DNA from: Ornithinimicrobium cerasi
GTDB taxonomy: Bacteria > Actinomycetota > Actinomycetes > Actinomycetales > Dermatophilaceae
Reading direction: 5' to 3'
Assembly: GCF_003702705.1 (NCBI RefSeq)
Contig: NZ_QZMN01000003.1
Location: 1-64,000 of the forward strand
DNA length: 64,000 bases
Part shown: one piece after another, positions 35,338-45,495 of the stretch
How positions within the stretch are numbered: position 1 is the stretch's first letter
How the letters are laid out: each line of letters starts with the position of its first letter
The notes under the pieces: model-generated
What the model saw: only the letters and a program-made list of their open reading frames with translations
Database searches by the model: none
What the model was told of the DNA's origin: nothing
Made by a program: the position numbers and the translations under genes

Positions 35338-35865
35338 TCAGTGGTGACCCTGGTGCGGCATCGGCCACCGGGCGGTGGTGACGCCCGCGTCCTTGGCGCG
35401 CTGGACGGCCTCGAGATAGCACCGCTCCGACTCCTCGCGTCCGGCCCAGTGCGCCCCCTCGACCGACTTGCCGGGCTCCAGGTCCTTGTAGACCTCGAAG
35501 AAGTGCTGGATCTCGAGCCGGGTGTGCTCGCCGATGTGCTCGAGGTCGCGGATGCCGCCCTTGCGGGGGTCGTCGGCGGGGACGCAGATGATCTTGTCGT
35601 CGCCACCGGCCTCGTCCCGCATGTGGAACATGCCGATCGGGCGGACCGCGACCAGGCAGCCCGGCCAGGTCGGCTCGTCCAGGAGCACCAGCGCGTCCAG
35701 CGGGTCCCCGTCCTCGCCGAGCGTCTCCTCGATGTAGCCGTAGTCGGCCGGGTAGCGGGTGGCGGTGAACAGCATGCGGTCGAGACGGATGCGTCCGGTC
35801 GCGTGGTCGACCTCGTACTTGTTGCGGCTGCCCTGCGGGATCTCGATCGTCACGTCGAACTGCAT
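35338..35865 (-). CDS. ppa: Inorganic pyrophosphatase (soluble, family I)
   Basis: A 175-residue enzyme hydrolysing pyrophosphate. The metal-binding signature is [11 protein letters not shown], with [15 protein letters not shown] at the N-terminus and a His-rich end (MPHQGHH). The actinobacterial order ppa divergent from dacB is kept. GAAAGAG precedes the ATG. With the proton-pumping HppA at 19376 the cell has both a soluble and a membrane pyrophosphatase. Confidence 0.96.
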   Translation of the reverse strand: MQFDVTIEIPQGSRNKYEVDHATGRIRLDRMLFTATRYPADYGYIEETLGEDGDPLDALVLLDEPTWPGCLVAVRPIGMFHMRDEAGGDDKIICVPADDPRKGGIRDLEHIGEHTRLEIQHFFEVYKDLEPGKSVEGAHWAGREESERCYLEAVQRAKDAGVTTARWPMPHQGHH

Positions 35866-35956
35866 GTGGGGGCTCTTTCTCGTCGGGGAGCGGCGTTAGG
35901 CTCTGGGGCCAGTGTCCCCCATCCCCGTCGATCCCCGGAAGGGAGGTCAGCGCAGC

Positions 35957-37474
35957 GTGGTGCCCGAGCCGGCCCGCCGGAGACGTCCGGGGCCCTCCAG
36001 GTATGCCGTCGCACCGGTCTGCCTGCTCATCCTCCTGCTCGCGGGGTCGCCCGGCGCCGCCGGTGCGGCCCCGGCAGGGCCGCACGACGCGGGCGCGACG
36101 TCGACGGGCGCGACCGTCCCCACCCCCGACGACGCGGCGGTGACGACGGACGCCCCCGCCGCCCCGACCACCCAGGCGGAGGCCCGGCCCAGGATCCGGG
36201 GGCTCGCGACCCCGCTGGGGCAGGTCGCCGACGGGGTGCTGCCCACCCGCGACTCGCTCAGCGCGGCGGTCTCGGACGAGCTGGCCAGCGACTGGCTCGG
36301 TCCCGAGGACCGCAGGGCGGTGACCATACGGGACGCGATGACGGGTGAGCACCTCGCCGACCGCAACGCCGACCTGCTCGTGACGCCGGCGTCGACGACG
36401 AAGATCCTGGCGGCCGCCGCGGTCGTGCAGGGCCTGCCGCCCGGTCGGACGTTCACCACGCGGGTGGTCGCCGGAACGACGCCCCAGGACGTGGTGCTGG
36501 TCGCCGGCGGCGACATGCTGCTGGCGCGCGGCGAGGGGGACCCGGAGCAGGTTGCCGGGAGGCTCGGCGCTGCCGACCTCGCGGCACGGACGGCGCGGTC
36601 CCTGCAGGACCAGGGCGTCACCGGGCCCGTCACGGTGCACCTCGACCTCGACCACGTCGCCGGTCCGGACGTCCTCGACTCGTGGACCGACTTCTGGGTC
36701 AGCGAGGGCTACACGGGCAGGGTGGTCCAGCTCGGGCTGGCCGAGGACATCGCCCTCCCGCAGGCCCCGTCCCCCGCCGACCCGCCGCAGGAGGTGGCCC
36801 GGGCCTTCCGGGACGCCCTCGTGAGAGCCGGCGTGGAGGTGAGCGGCGAGGAGGAGGCCGACGTCGAGGTGGTCAGCGCCGTCGAGGGTGCGGCGGAGCT
36901 GGCCTCCGGCGAGTCCGCACCCGTCCGCGACGTGCTGGCGCTGGCCCTGGCCACCAGCGACAACGCCATGGTGGAGCAGCTGGCCCGCCAGGCCGCCGCC
37001 GAGGAGGGGGTGGCGACGGACCGCGCCAGCGTCACCGGCTGGATCCGCGACACCGTCCAGGAGGCCTACGGGGTCGACCTCACCGGGGCCGAGATCGCCG
37101 ACGCGAGCGGCCTCTCGGACGGGACGCGCATCCCGGTGAGCGCCGTCGCCGACGTGCTCGTCGCGGGGGCCGACGGTCAGCACCCCGCACTCCAGGAGGT
37201 CCTCGCGGCCGGCGGCCTGCCGATCGCCGGCTACACCGGCACCCTCGCCACCCGCTTCCACCTGCCCGTGCACGCCGCCGGCGTCGGCAACGCCCGCGCC
37301 AAGACCGGGTCGCTGCCCAACGTCACCTCGCTCGCGGGCACGGTGGTCACCGCGGAGGGGCGTCTCCTCGTGTTCGCGATGACGGCCGACCGGATCGGCG
37401 AGGACGGGGCCGTCCTCGAGGCGCGCTCGGCGCTCGACGAGGTCGTCGCCCAGCTGGCCCGCTGCGGCTGCTGA
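35957..37474 (+). CDS. dacB: D-alanyl-D-alanine carboxypeptidase/endopeptidase (PBP4 type)
   Basis: A 505-residue exported class C penicillin-binding protein. A signal peptide (basic start, then VAPVCLLILLLAG) precedes an Ala/Thr/Pro-rich linker. Catalytic motifs: STTK (Ser146, Lys149), SDN (334-336) and KTG (449-451). It trims stem peptides of peptidoglycan. The GTG at 35957 has GGGAGG 10 nt upstream; a GTG at 35912, 9 nt after a TAGGCT box, would add 15 residues and is the alternative start. Confidence 0.92.
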   Translation: MVPEPARRRRPGPSRYAVAPVCLLILLLAGSPGAAGAAPAGPHDAGATSTGATVPTPDDAAVTTDAPAAPTTQAEARPRIRGLATPLGQVADGVLPTRDSLSAAVSDELASDWLGPEDRRAVTIRDAMTGEHLADRNADLLVTPASTTKILAAAAVVQGLPPGRTFTTRVVAGTTPQDVVLVAGGDMLLARGEGDPEQVAGRLGAADLAARTARSLQDQGVTGPVTVHLDLDHVAGPDVLDSWTDFWVSEGYTGRVVQLGLAEDIALPQAPSPADPPQEVARAFRDALVRAGVEVSGEEEADVEVVSAVEGAAELASGESAPVRDVLALALATSDNAMVEQLARQAAAEEGVATDRASVTGWIRDTVQEAYGVDLTGAEIADASGLSDGTRIPVSAVADVLVAGADGQHPALQEVLAAGGLPIAGYTGTLATRFHLPVHAAGVGNARAKTGSLPNVTSLAGTVVTAEGRLLVFAMTADRIGEDGAVLEARSALDEVVAQLARCGC

Positions 37475-37483
37475 CCGCCCTCG

Positions 37484-37502
37484 GCCGGAGGCCCCCTCCG
37501 GT
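37484..37502 (+). terminator. Terminator-like hairpin after dacB
   Basis: GCCGGAGG (37484-37491) pairs with CCTCCGGT (37495-37502) around a CCC loop, 9 nt after the stop. No U-tract. Confidence 0.5.
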
Positions 37503-37582
37503 CGGTCCCGTCCCGCCCCGAACCGCCGGCCGCCGGGCTCCGGGCGCCGGGCGTGCATTGCGCGCGGGGGAGGGGGACGGCA

Positions 37583-37588
37583 TACCGT
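37583..37588 (+). promoter_or_regulatory. -10 box, leaderless DUF2342 gene
   Basis: TACCGT, then 6 nt, then ATG at 37595. Confidence 0.6.
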
Positions 37589-37594
37589 CGGGGT

Positions 37595-38740
37595 ATGACG
37601 CAGACGCCCGCCCCGGAGGACACCGCCCCGCCCGCCCCGACCGCTGACGGTCTGCGCGGCAGCGACCTGGTCGACTGGGACTTCGCCGCCGCCGCCGCGA
37701 GCCGTCTCGTGCCGCCGGGTCCCCGGACCGTGCGAGGGGAGGTGGAGGAGCTGGTCGCCGAGCTGCGGCAGGCCGCCGGTACCGCGGTCGAGCCGGTCGC
37801 CTCCACCGCCCGGATGAGCACCCCGCCGGGCACCCCGGCAGCCCTGGTCGTCGACCGGGCGGGGTGGATCCGCGCCAACGCCGTCTCCATGGGCGCGATG
37901 CTCGGACCGGTCCTCGACGAGGTCGTCGGACGCAAGCGCGCCGCCGACGAGGCGCGCGCCCGGTCCCGGGGGAAGGAGGCGGCCCAGGTCGGCCCGACCG
38001 CCCAGCGGGTCGGGTCCACCATCACCGGCACCGAGGTCGCCGGGTTGCTCTCCTGGATGTCCACGAAGGTGCTCGGCCAGTACGACCTCGCCCCGCAGGG
38101 GACCCCCCGCCTGATGTTCGTCGCCCCCAACATCCTCACCGCGGAGCGCGAGCTGGACGTCGTGCCCCGCGACTTCCGGCTCTGGGTCGCGATGCACGAG
38201 GAGACCCACCGGGTGCAGTTCACCGCCGTCCCCTGGCTGCGCGACCACCTCATCGCCAGGGCGCGCGCCGTCGGCACCGAGGTGATGCCCGAGCCGGACC
38301 AGATGCAGCAGCGCCTCAAGGAGATCGTCACCCAGCTGCCCGGCGTGCTGCGCGGCGACACCGACATCACCCAGGTCCTGGCCACGCCGGAGCAGCGCGA
38401 GCACCTTGCCGAGATCACCGCGGTGATGTCGCTGCTCGAGGGCCACGCCGACGTGGTCATGGACGAGGTCGGCCCCAGGGTGATCCCCACGGTCCAGGAG
38501 ATCCGGGCGCGGTTCACCGAGCGCCGCAAGGGTGCCGGGAACGTCGACAAGATCCTGCGCCGCCTGCTGGGCATGGAGGCCAAGATGCGGCAGTACCGCG
38601 ACGGCGCCGTCTTCGTCCGGGCCGTCACCGACCAGGTCGGGGTCGACGGGTTCAACCAGGTCTGGACCTCGCCCGAGACCCTGCCCCGACCCGCCGAGAT
38701 CGCCGACCCGCAGGCCTGGGTCGCCCGCGTCCACGGCTGA
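37595..38740 (+). CDS. Zincin-like metalloprotease, DUF2342 family
   Basis: A 381-residue protein with the zinc-protease motif HEETH (201-205) and a downstream LLEGHADVVMDEVG helix that may supply the third ligand. Sometimes labelled coenzyme F420 biosynthesis-associated. No signal peptide, so cytoplasmic. It sits between dacB and tilS exactly as Rv3626c does. TACCGT 6 nt before the ATG suggests a leaderless mRNA; the first 20 residues are disordered. Substrate unknown. Confidence 0.88.
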   Translation: MTQTPAPEDTAPPAPTADGLRGSDLVDWDFAAAAASRLVPPGPRTVRGEVEELVAELRQAAGTAVEPVASTARMSTPPGTPAALVVDRAGWIRANAVSMGAMLGPVLDEVVGRKRAADEARARSRGKEAAQVGPTAQRVGSTITGTEVAGLLSWMSTKVLGQYDLAPQGTPRLMFVAPNILTAERELDVVPRDFRLWVAMHEETHRVQFTAVPWLRDHLIARARAVGTEVMPEPDQMQQRLKEIVTQLPGVLRGDTDITQVLATPEQREHLAEITAVMSLLEGHADVVMDEVGPRVIPTVQEIRARFTERRKGAGNVDKILRRLLGMEAKMRQYRDGAVFVRAVTDQVGVDGFNQVWTSPETLPRPAEIADPQAWVARVHG

Positions 38741-38744
38741 CCCG

Positions 38745-39830
38745 GTGCCCGGGCCGCCGGCCGCCGTGGCCCACGTCCGCCACGCCGTGCGTCGGGCGCT
38801 GGTCGCCGCGGACCTCGCCGGTGCCCGGACCTGGCTGCCGGGCACGCCGCCCGACGCCCAGGCCCCCCTCGTGCTCGTCGCCTGCTCCGGCGGCGCCGAC
38901 TCCCTCGCGCTCGCCGCGGGGACCGCCTTCGTCGCCCCCCGGCTCGGCCTCAGGGCGGGCGCCGTGGTCGTCGACCACGGGCTCCAGCGGGGCTCCGCCC
39001 AGGTCGCCGTGGACGCCGCGGTCCGGTGCCGCGACCTCGGGCTGGACCCCGTCGAGGTGGTCCCGGTGACCGTGGCTCCCTCGGACGGGGGGGTCGAGGG
39101 CGCGGCCAGGGACGCGAGGTATGCCGCGCTCACGGCCCGGGCGGCCGCGCTCGGCGCGGTCGCGGTGCTGGTCGGGCACACGCTCGACGACCAGGCCGAG
39201 CAGGTGCTGCTCGGCCTCGCCCGGGGCTCCGGCGCCCGCTCGCTGGCGGGGATGCCGGCACGGCGTCGCCTCGGTGACGAGGGTCGCGCGATGCTGCTGC
39301 GGCCCCTCCTCGGCACCCCCCGCGCCCGGACCCGGCAGGCCTGCGCCGACCTGGGGCTGCCCGCCTGGGAGGACCCGCACAACGACGACCCCCGCTTCAC
39401 CCGGGTCCGCGTGCGACGCGCGCTGGCCGACCTCGAGGCCGACCTCGGGCCCGGCCTCGCGGCCGCCCTGGTCCGCAGCGCCGACCTGCTCCGCGACGAC
39501 GCCGACGCGCTCGAGGCGGTGAGCGCGACGGCATACCTGGAGCTGGGGGACACGCCCTGGCAGGTGTCGGAGCTGGGCCGTCTGCCCCGCGCCGTCCGCA
39601 CCCGCCTGTGGCGGCGACTGGCGCTGGCGGCCGGCAGCCCGGGCACGGACCTGACGGCCCAGCACCTGCTCGCCGTCGACGACCTCGTGATGGGGTGGCG
39701 GGGGCAGGGAGAGGTGCACCTGCCCGGCGGGCTGCGCGCCGGACGCCGGGAGGGCCGGGTGTGGCTCGGCCGGGCCGACCCGAGCACAATGGCGGGTGAC
39801 CCCGCCGCGGGGCCCGACCCGACCAGCTGA
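38745..39830 (+). CDS. tilS: tRNA(Ile)-lysidine synthase
   Basis: A 361-residue N-type ATP pyrophosphatase that converts the wobble C of tRNA-Ile(CAU) to lysidine. The PP-loop is SGGADS (48-53), followed by [27 protein letters not shown] and the [12 protein letters not shown] block typical of TilS. The GTG start lies 4 nt after the metalloprotease stop, so both are likely co-translated. The C-terminal domain is short, as in other actinobacteria. Confidence 0.94.
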   Translation: MPGPPAAVAHVRHAVRRALVAADLAGARTWLPGTPPDAQAPLVLVACSGGADSLALAAGTAFVAPRLGLRAGAVVVDHGLQRGSAQVAVDAAVRCRDLGLDPVEVVPVTVAPSDGGVEGAARDARYAALTARAAALGAVAVLVGHTLDDQAEQVLLGLARGSGARSLAGMPARRRLGDEGRAMLLRPLLGTPRARTRQACADLGLPAWEDPHNDDPRFTRVRVRRALADLEADLGPGLAAALVRSADLLRDDADALEAVSATAYLELGDTPWQVSELGRLPRAVRTRLWRRLALAAGSPGTDLTAQHLLAVDDLVMGWRGQGEVHLPGGLRAGRREGRVWLGRADPSTMAGDPAAGPDPTS

Positions 39831-39844
39831 CACTAGGAGCGCGC

Positions 39845-40396
39845 GTGGACGCCGAGCACATGGGTGCCGACCTCGAGGACGTCCTCTACACGGAGGAGCA
39901 GATCCAGGAGCGGCTCGCCGAGCTGGCCGCCCAGGTCTGGGCGGACTACCGCGACAAGGACGTCCTGCTCGTCGGGGTGCTCAGGGGGGCGGTGATGGTG
40001 ATGGCCGACTTCGCGCGCGCGCTGCCCGGGTCGGCGGAGATGGACTGGATGGCGGTGAGCAGCTACGGCTCGGGCACCAAGTCCAGCGGGGTGGTGCGGA
40101 TCCTCAAGGACCTCGACACCGACATCTCCGACCGTCACGTGCTCATCGTCGAGGACATCATCGACTCGGGACTGACGCTGAGCTGGATCCGGACCAACCT
40201 CCAGTCCCGCGGGCCAGCGTCGGTCGAGATCTGCACCCTGCTGCGCAAGCCCGAGGCGGCCAAGGTCGAGATCGACGTGCGCTACGTGGGGTTCGAGATC
40301 CCGAACGCCTTCGTCGTGGGCTACGGCCTCGACTACGCGGAGAGGTACCGCAACCTGCGGGTCATCGGCACGCTGGCCCGGCACGTCTACAGTTGA
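39845..40396 (+). CDS. hpt: Hypoxanthine phosphoribosyltransferase
   Basis: A 183-residue purine salvage enzyme making IMP/GMP from the base and PRPP. The PRPP-binding motif is [16 protein letters not shown], and the family blocks [17 protein letters not shown] and [12 protein letters not shown] are present. AGGAG is placed 8 nt before the GTG start. It lies in the conserved tilS-hpt-ftsH order. Confidence 0.95.
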   Translation: MDAEHMGADLEDVLYTEEQIQERLAELAAQVWADYRDKDVLLVGVLRGAVMVMADFARALPGSAEMDWMAVSSYGSGTKSSGVVRILKDLDTDISDRHVLIVEDIIDSGLTLSWIRTNLQSRGPASVEICTLLRKPEAAKVEIDVRYVGFEIPNAFVVGYGLDYAERYRNLRVIGTLARHVYS

Positions 40397-40530
40397 CGGA
40401 CCCCGGTTCACCGCCGACCTGGGTGGAACACGACATCTTCGCCGAGCGTTGTCGGCAGGAGACCTAGCCAGACACACCGATCAGGAGGAGCGGGGCGCCA
40501 CGGCGACGTGACGCCCCCGACGCGCCAGAC

Positions 40531-42570
40531 ATGAGCAATGCCAAGACGGGCCGGCCCCGCCCCAAGCCCAGTCCGTGGATGTGGATCTTCCTCTTCCTCG
40601 GCCTGGGCATCCTGTGGTTCTCGCTGCTGAACCCCAGCCCCTACAGCCGCATCGACACCGCCGACGCGCTGCGCCTGATCACCGAGGACAAGGTCGCCGA
40701 GGCGACGATCACCGACGACCGGATGGACCTCACCCTCAAGGAGGGTGAGACGTTCAGCTCCGACGACGTGCGCGAGACCAGCGAGGTCCAGGCCTACTAC
40801 GTCAGCGCGCGCGGCCCGGCCGTCATCGAGACGCTCGAGGAGCACCCGCCGAGCGAGGGGTGGACCGACGACACGTCCGGCCCCAACTTCTTCGTCTCGA
40901 TCCTCGCGAACTTCCTGCCGCTGCTGCTCATCCTGGCCCTGTTCCTGTGGCTGATGACCCGCATGCAGGGCGGGGGCCGCGGCGTCATGCAGTTCGGCAA
41001 GTCGAAGGCCAAGCTGGCGACCAAGGACATGCCGAAGGTGACCTTCGCCGACGTGGCCGGCGCCGACGAGGCCGTCGAGGAGCTGGAGGAGATCAAGGAG
41101 TTCCTCGCCGAGCCGCGCAAGTTCCTCGAGGTCGGCGCCAAGATCCCCAAGGGCGTGCTGCTCTACGGCCCCCCCGGCACCGGCAAGACCCTCCTCGCGC
41201 GGGCTGTCGCCGGCGAGGCGGGCGTCCCGTTCTACTCGATCTCCGGGTCCGACTTCGTGGAGATGTTCGTCGGCGTGGGCGCCTCGCGCGTCCGCGACCT
41301 GTTCGAGCAGGCCAAGGAGAACGCCCCGGCCATCATCTTCGTCGACGAGATCGACGCCGTCGGACGGCACCGCGGCGCGGGTCTGGGAGGCGGCCACGAC
41401 GAGCGCGAGCAGACCCTCAACCAGCTGCTCGTCGAGATGGACGGCTTCGACGTCAAGACCAACGTCATCCTCATCGCGGCGACCAACCGCCCCGACATCC
41501 TGGACCCGGCGCTGCTGCGCCCGGGCCGCTTCGACCGGCAGATCGCCGTCGAGGCGCCGGACATGCTCGGCCGCCTGCACATCCTGCAGGTGCACGGCAA
41601 GGGCAAGCCGCTCGCGGACGTCGACCTCATGGCCATCGCCCGCCGCACCCCCGGGTTCTCCGGGGCGGACCTGGCCAACGTCCTCAACGAGGCTGCGCTG
41701 CTGGCCGCCCGCAAGAACGAGCGGGTCATCAACGACAGCGACCTCGACGAGGCGATCGACCGCGTGATGGCCGGCCCGCAGAAGCGGACCCGCGTGATGA
41801 GCGCCAAGGAGAAGAAGATCACCGCCTACCACGAGGGCGGTCACGCCCTCGTGGCGGCGGCGATGAACCACACCGACCCGGTCAGCAAGGTGACGATCCT
41901 GCCCCGCGGGCGGGCGCTGGGCTACACGATGGTGCTGCCCGCCGACGACAAGTACTCCACCACCCGCAACGAGCTGCTGGACCAGCTGGCCTACGCGCTC
42001 GGCGGCCGGGTCGCCGAGGAGCTCGTCTTCCACGACCCCACCACCGGTGCGGCCAACGACATCGAGAAGGCCACCGGCCTGGCCCGCAAGATGGTGACCC
42101 AGTTCGGGATGAGCGAGCGGGTGGGCGCGGTGAAGCTCGGCGCGGGCAGCGGCGAGGTCTTCCTCGGCCGCGACATGGGCCACGAGCGGGACTACTCCGA
42201 GAACCTCGCCGGCGTCGTCGACCAGGAGGTGCGCCGTCTCATCGAGGCCGCGCACGACGAGGCCTGGCACGCGCTGAACGACAACCGCGACGTCCTCGAC
42301 GCCCTCGTCCTGGAGCTGCTCGACAAGGAGACGCTCAACGCTGACGCGATCGCCGCGATCTTCACCGACCTTCGCAAGCGTCCGGTCCGTCCGGTCTGGC
42401 TGTCCTCGGACGCCCGCACCATCCACGACTCCGGACCGGTCCTCACCGAGGCCGAGCGGCGCGCGCTGGCCAACGGGCACAACCCGCTGGCGGACGACGA
42501 CGTGGAGCGGCCGGCCGCGAAGGTCATCGAGGTCCCGGATGGCGGACGTGTCGATCCCGGCCCCCTCTGA
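40531..42570 (+). CDS. ftsH: ATP-dependent membrane zinc protease FtsH
   Basis: A 679-residue AAA+ protease with two transmembrane helices (17-33 and 122-140) flanking a periplasm-side domain. Walker A is GPPGTGKT (213-220), the second region of homology ends in RPGRFDRQI, and the zinc site is HEGGH (434-438). It degrades misfolded membrane proteins and regulators. No ribosome site is close to the ATG: AGGAGGAG lies about 40 nt upstream, and an 8-codon GTG mini-frame (40508-40534) ends in ATGA over the ftsH start. The 3' end overlaps folE by 32 nt. Confidence 0.96.
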   Translation: MSNAKTGRPRPKPSPWMWIFLFLGLGILWFSLLNPSPYSRIDTADALRLITEDKVAEATITDDRMDLTLKEGETFSSDDVRETSEVQAYYVSARGPAVIETLEEHPPSEGWTDDTSGPNFFVSILANFLPLLLILALFLWLMTRMQGGGRGVMQFGKSKAKLATKDMPKVTFADVAGADEAVEELEEIKEFLAEPRKFLEVGAKIPKGVLLYGPPGTGKTLLARAVAGEAGVPFYSISGSDFVEMFVGVGASRVRDLFEQAKENAPAIIFVDEIDAVGRHRGAGLGGGHDEREQTLNQLLVEMDGFDVKTNVILIAATNRPDILDPALLRPGRFDRQIAVEAPDMLGRLHILQVHGKGKPLADVDLMAIARRTPGFSGADLANVLNEAALLAARKNERVINDSDLDEAIDRVMAGPQKRTRVMSAKEKKITAYHEGGHALVAAAMNHTDPVSKVTILPRGRALGYTMVLPADDKYSTTRNELLDQLAYALGGRVAEELVFHDPTTGAANDIEKATGLARKMVTQFGMSERVGAVKLGAGSGEVFLGRDMGHERDYSENLAGVVDQEVRRLIEAAHDEAWHALNDNRDVLDALVLELLDKETLNADAIAAIFTDLRKRPVRPVWLSSDARTIHDSGPVLTEAERRALANGHNPLADDDVERPAAKVIEVPDGGRVDPGPL

Positions 42571-43213
42571 CGAGGCTGCCCCGGACGAGGGTGAGGCCCC
42601 CGCCCCCGACGAGGGCGACGCCCCCGGAGGTCCGGCGCGGGTGGCGGTGGACCATGCCCGCATCGAGGCCGCCGTCCGCGAGCTGCTGCTCGCGGTCGGG
42701 GAGGACCCCGACCGGGACGGGCTGCTCGACACCCCGGCGCGGGTGGCCCGGTCCTACGCCGAGATCTTCTCCGGCCTGGGCCAGGACCCGGGCACCGTCC
42801 TCGGCACGACCTTCGACGTCGACCACGACGAGATGATCCTGGTCAAGGACATCGAGATGTTCAGCGTCTGCGAGCACCACCTCGTCCCCTTCCACGGCGT
42901 CGCCCACGTCGGATACATCCCCGGTCGGGACGGGCGGGTCGTCGGGCTGTCCAAGCTCGCCCGGCTCGTCGACGTCTTCGCCCGCCGACCCCAGGTGCAG
43001 GAGCGGCTGACCACCCAGATCGCCGACGCGCTCGAGGCGCACCTCGACCCGCGCGGCGTCATCGTCGTCGTCGAGGCGGAGCACCTGTGCATGTCGATGC
43101 GTGGCATCCGCCGGCCCGGCGCGCGCACCATCACCTCGACCGTGCGCGGCCAGCTGCGCAACCCCGCCACCCGCGCCGAGGCCATCACCCTCATGACCCG
43201 ACCGAACCCCTGA
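42539..43213 (+). CDS. folE: GTP cyclohydrolase I
   Basis: A 224-residue enzyme for the first step of folate synthesis (GTP to dihydroneopterin triphosphate). Zinc ligands are in [14 protein letters not shown] and [11 protein letters not shown]. An acidic, Pro/Ala/Glu-rich extension of about 35 residues precedes the catalytic domain and is coded partly within the end of ftsH (32-nt overlap). First of four folate genes in a row. Confidence 0.95.
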   Translation: MADVSIPAPSDEAAPDEGEAPAPDEGDAPGGPARVAVDHARIEAAVRELLLAVGEDPDRDGLLDTPARVARSYAEIFSGLGQDPGTVLGTTFDVDHDEMILVKDIEMFSVCEHHLVPFHGVAHVGYIPGRDGRVVGLSKLARLVDVFARRPQVQERLTTQIADALEAHLDPRGVIVVVEAEHLCMSMRGIRRPGARTITSTVRGQLRNPATRAEAITLMTRPNP

Positions 43214-43234
43214 CCGTTGAGGCCGACGGCACCG

Positions 43235-44095
43235 ATGCACCCGCTCACCCACGACCTGCTGGCCCCGGGCCCGACCCGCATCATGGGTGTCCTCAACGTC
43301 ACCCCGGACAGCTTCAGCGACGGTGGTCGGTGGCTCGACCGCGATGCCGCCGTCGAGCACGGCCGACGCCTGGCCGGGCAGGGCGCTGACCTGGTCGACG
43401 TGGGTGGCGAGTCCACCCGCCCCGGCAGCGCCCGCACCTCGGAGCAGGAGGAGCTCGACCGGGTGGTCCCGGTCGTCGCGGAGCTCGCCGCCGACGGCAT
43501 CGCCGTCTCCGTGGACACCATGCGCGCCTCCGTCGCCCGGGCGTGCCTCGAGGCGGGAGCCGCGATGGTCAACGACGTCTCGGGCGGCCTCGCGGACGAC
43601 GCGATGCCGGGGGTGATGGTCGGCAGCGGCGCGCCGTTCGTCGCGATGCACTGGCGGGGCCTCCTCACCGACCCCCAGGAGCGGCCCGCCTACGACGACG
43701 TCGTCGAGGAGGTATGCCGCGAGCTCACCGAGCGCGCCGAGGCGCTGCTCCGCGCGGGGCTGGCGCGGGAGCAGGTGGTGGTGGACCCCGGCCTCGGCTT
43801 CTCCAAGGACGCGGCCCACAACTGGACCCTCCTGGCCTTCCTGGACCGGGTCGTGGCCCTCGGCCACCCCGTGCTCCTGGGTACCTCGCGCAAGCGCTTC
43901 CTCGGCCGGCTGGCCCGCCGCGGCGGGGAGCTCCCCGACGACCCCTCGACACCGACCGACCGGGACGCCGCCACCGCCGCCACCAGCCTCCTCGGGGCGC
44001 AGGCCGGGTGCTGGGCCGTACGCGTGCACGACGTCCCCTCGACCCGTGACGCCCTTGCGGTGTGGGAGATGGTGCGCCGTGCGCAGGACCGCTGA
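43235..44095 (+). CDS. folP: Dihydropteroate synthase
   Basis: A 286-residue enzyme joining pterin pyrophosphate and p-aminobenzoate; the sulfonamide target. MGVLNVTPDSFSDGG and GADLVDVGGESTRPG are the two classical signatures, and VDPGLGFSKD and GTSRKRFLG complete the pterin site. The ATG at 43235 (GAGG about 12 nt upstream) was preferred; a TTG at 43217 would add six residues. Overlaps the next gene by 17 nt. Confidence 0.95.
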   Translation: MHPLTHDLLAPGPTRIMGVLNVTPDSFSDGGRWLDRDAAVEHGRRLAGQGADLVDVGGESTRPGSARTSEQEELDRVVPVVAELAADGIAVSVDTMRASVARACLEAGAAMVNDVSGGLADDAMPGVMVGSGAPFVAMHWRGLLTDPQERPAYDDVVEEVCRELTERAEALLRAGLAREQVVVDPGLGFSKDAAHNWTLLAFLDRVVALGHPVLLGTSRKRFLGRLARRGGELPDDPSTPTDRDAATAATSLLGAQAGCWAVRVHDVPSTRDALAVWEMVRRAQDR

Positions 44096-44996
44096 GACCG
44101 ACGAGATCCGCCTGCTGGGGGTTGCCGCCCGCGGTCACCACGGCGTCCTCGAGCACGAGCGCCGGGACGGCCAGGACTTCGTCGTCGACGTCGTCCTGCA
44201 GGTCGACCTGGCGCCCGCCGGCCGCACCGACGAGCTGCGGCGGACGGTCAACTACGCCGAGGTCGCGGCCGAGGTGGTGGAGGTCGTCACCGGGCCCGCG
44301 CACGACCTCATCGAGACCGTCGCCGCGGACATCGCGGACCGGGTGCTGGCCCGCCCCCTGGTCGAGCAGGTCGAGGTGACCGTGCACAAGCCCCAGGCCC
44401 CCGTCGGCGTCCCGTTCGGCGACGTGCAGGTGGTCGTCCGCCGGACCAAGGACGTCCCCGTCGTCATCGCGCTCGGCGCCAACCTGGCCGGGACCGGGGG
44501 CACCGACCCGGACCGGACCGTCCGCGACGCGGCCCGCCGCCTGCACCGGGTGAGCGGTCTGCGCGCTGTCCGCGTGTCGCGGCTCTTCGTCACGGCACCG
44601 GTCGGCGGGGAGGCGGTCGTCGGCCAGCCCGACTACGTCAACGCCGTCGCGCTGGCCCGCACCCGGCTCGCCCCGGGCACCCTGCTCGCCCGGCTGCACC
44701 GGGTGGAGGCGGAGCACGGGCGCACCCGCGAGGTGCGCTGGGGGGCGCGCACGCTGGACCTCGACCTCGTGCAGTACGGCGACCCGCTCGCGGGTGCCGA
44801 CGTCACCTCGACGGACCCCGAGCTGCTTCTCCCGCACCCCCGCGCCCACGAGCGCGCCTTCGTCCTCCGGCCGTGGCTCGACGTGGACCCCGAGGCCGCG
44901 CTGCGCGTGGGGGAGGGGGTCGCGAGGGTGCGCGACCTCATACCCTCCACGGCGGATCAACCGGTGCGCCTGCTCGACGAGGAGGTGGGCGGATGA
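44079..44996 (+). CDS. folK: Fused dihydroneopterin aldolase / HPPK (FolB-FolK)
   Basis: A 305-residue bifunctional protein. Residues about 6-118 are FolB (IRLLGVAARGHHGVLEHE start, NYAEVAAEV, VTVHKPQAPVG), and about 122-290 are FolK (VVIALGANL, RVSRLFVTAPVGG, RTLDLDLVQYGD, LLLPHPRAHERAFVL). The two halves follow without a linker, so pteridine passes through two consecutive steps on one chain. The GTG start at 44079 lies inside the end of folP. The stop overlaps the DUF3180 gene by ATGA. Confidence 0.93.
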   Translation: MRRTAETDEIRLLGVAARGHHGVLEHERRDGQDFVVDVVLQVDLAPAGRTDELRRTVNYAEVAAEVVEVVTGPAHDLIETVAADIADRVLARPLVEQVEVTVHKPQAPVGVPFGDVQVVVRRTKDVPVVIALGANLAGTGGTDPDRTVRDAARRLHRVSGLRAVRVSRLFVTAPVGGEAVVGQPDYVNAVALARTRLAPGTLLARLHRVEAEHGRTREVRWGARTLDLDLVQYGDPLAGADVTSTDPELLLPHPRAHERAFVLRPWLDVDPEAALRVGEGVARVRDLIPSTADQPVRLLDEEVGG

Positions 44997-45487
44997 GCTC
45001 GCTCGAGGGCGTCACCCCCGCGCGGGGGCTGCTCGTGGCCGTGCTCTCCGCGATGGCGAGCTGGCTGCTGCTGCAGCTGGTGCGCGTGCTCGGCGGGGGC
45101 TACCCCGTCATCTCCTGGCTCGGGCTCGTCCCGCTCCTCGCGGTGACCGTGCTGGTCCTGGCGATGAGCTGGCAGATCCGCCGCTACGTGCAGGGCAGCT
45201 CGCGGGTGCGCCCCAGCCCGCAGCGCGGGCGCGGCACGCTCGTCGGTGCCCAGGCCGCGGCGCTCGGCGGGGCGGCCCTGCTGGGGTGGTACCTCGCGAA
45301 CGCCCTCGTCCACCTGCCGACCGTCGACGTGCCCAGCCACCGGGTCCAGCTGGTGTGGGGTCTCGTCCACGCCGGCGCGGCGGTGGCCCTGTCGGTCGCC
45401 GGCTTCGTCGGGCAGCACTGGTGCCGGATCCCGCCGGGTGACGACGAGGACGACGGCGTCCCGGACGGGGACCTCGCCTACGGCTGA
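44993..45487 (+). CDS. DUF3180 membrane protein
   Basis: A 164-residue protein with four predicted transmembrane helices (about 10-28, 37-57, 81-100, 117-134) and a short acidic C-terminus. The DUF3180 family is restricted to actinobacteria and is almost always coded directly after folK, as here. GGAGG lies 8 nt before the ATG. Function unknown; a link to folate or pterin transport is only a guess from location. Confidence 0.85.
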   Translation: MSSLEGVTPARGLLVAVLSAMASWLLLQLVRVLGGGYPVISWLGLVPLLAVTVLVLAMSWQIRRYVQGSSRVRPSPQRGRGTLVGAQAAALGGAALLGWYLANALVHLPTVDVPSHRVQLVWGLVHAGAAVALSVAGFVGQHWCRIPPGDDEDDGVPDGDLAYG

Positions 45488-45495
45488 GACCCCGG

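Noticed and set aside
35912-35957. GTG at 35912 as the dacB start
   Set aside because: A TAGGCT box lies 9 nt upstream, which does not match leaderless spacing, while GTG 35957 has a clear GGGAGG site; kept only as the alternative.
35231-39787. A 1518-codon open frame on the minus strand
   Set aside because: It is antisense to dacB, the DUF2342 gene and tilS and crosses the ppa gene in another frame; no domain is visible.
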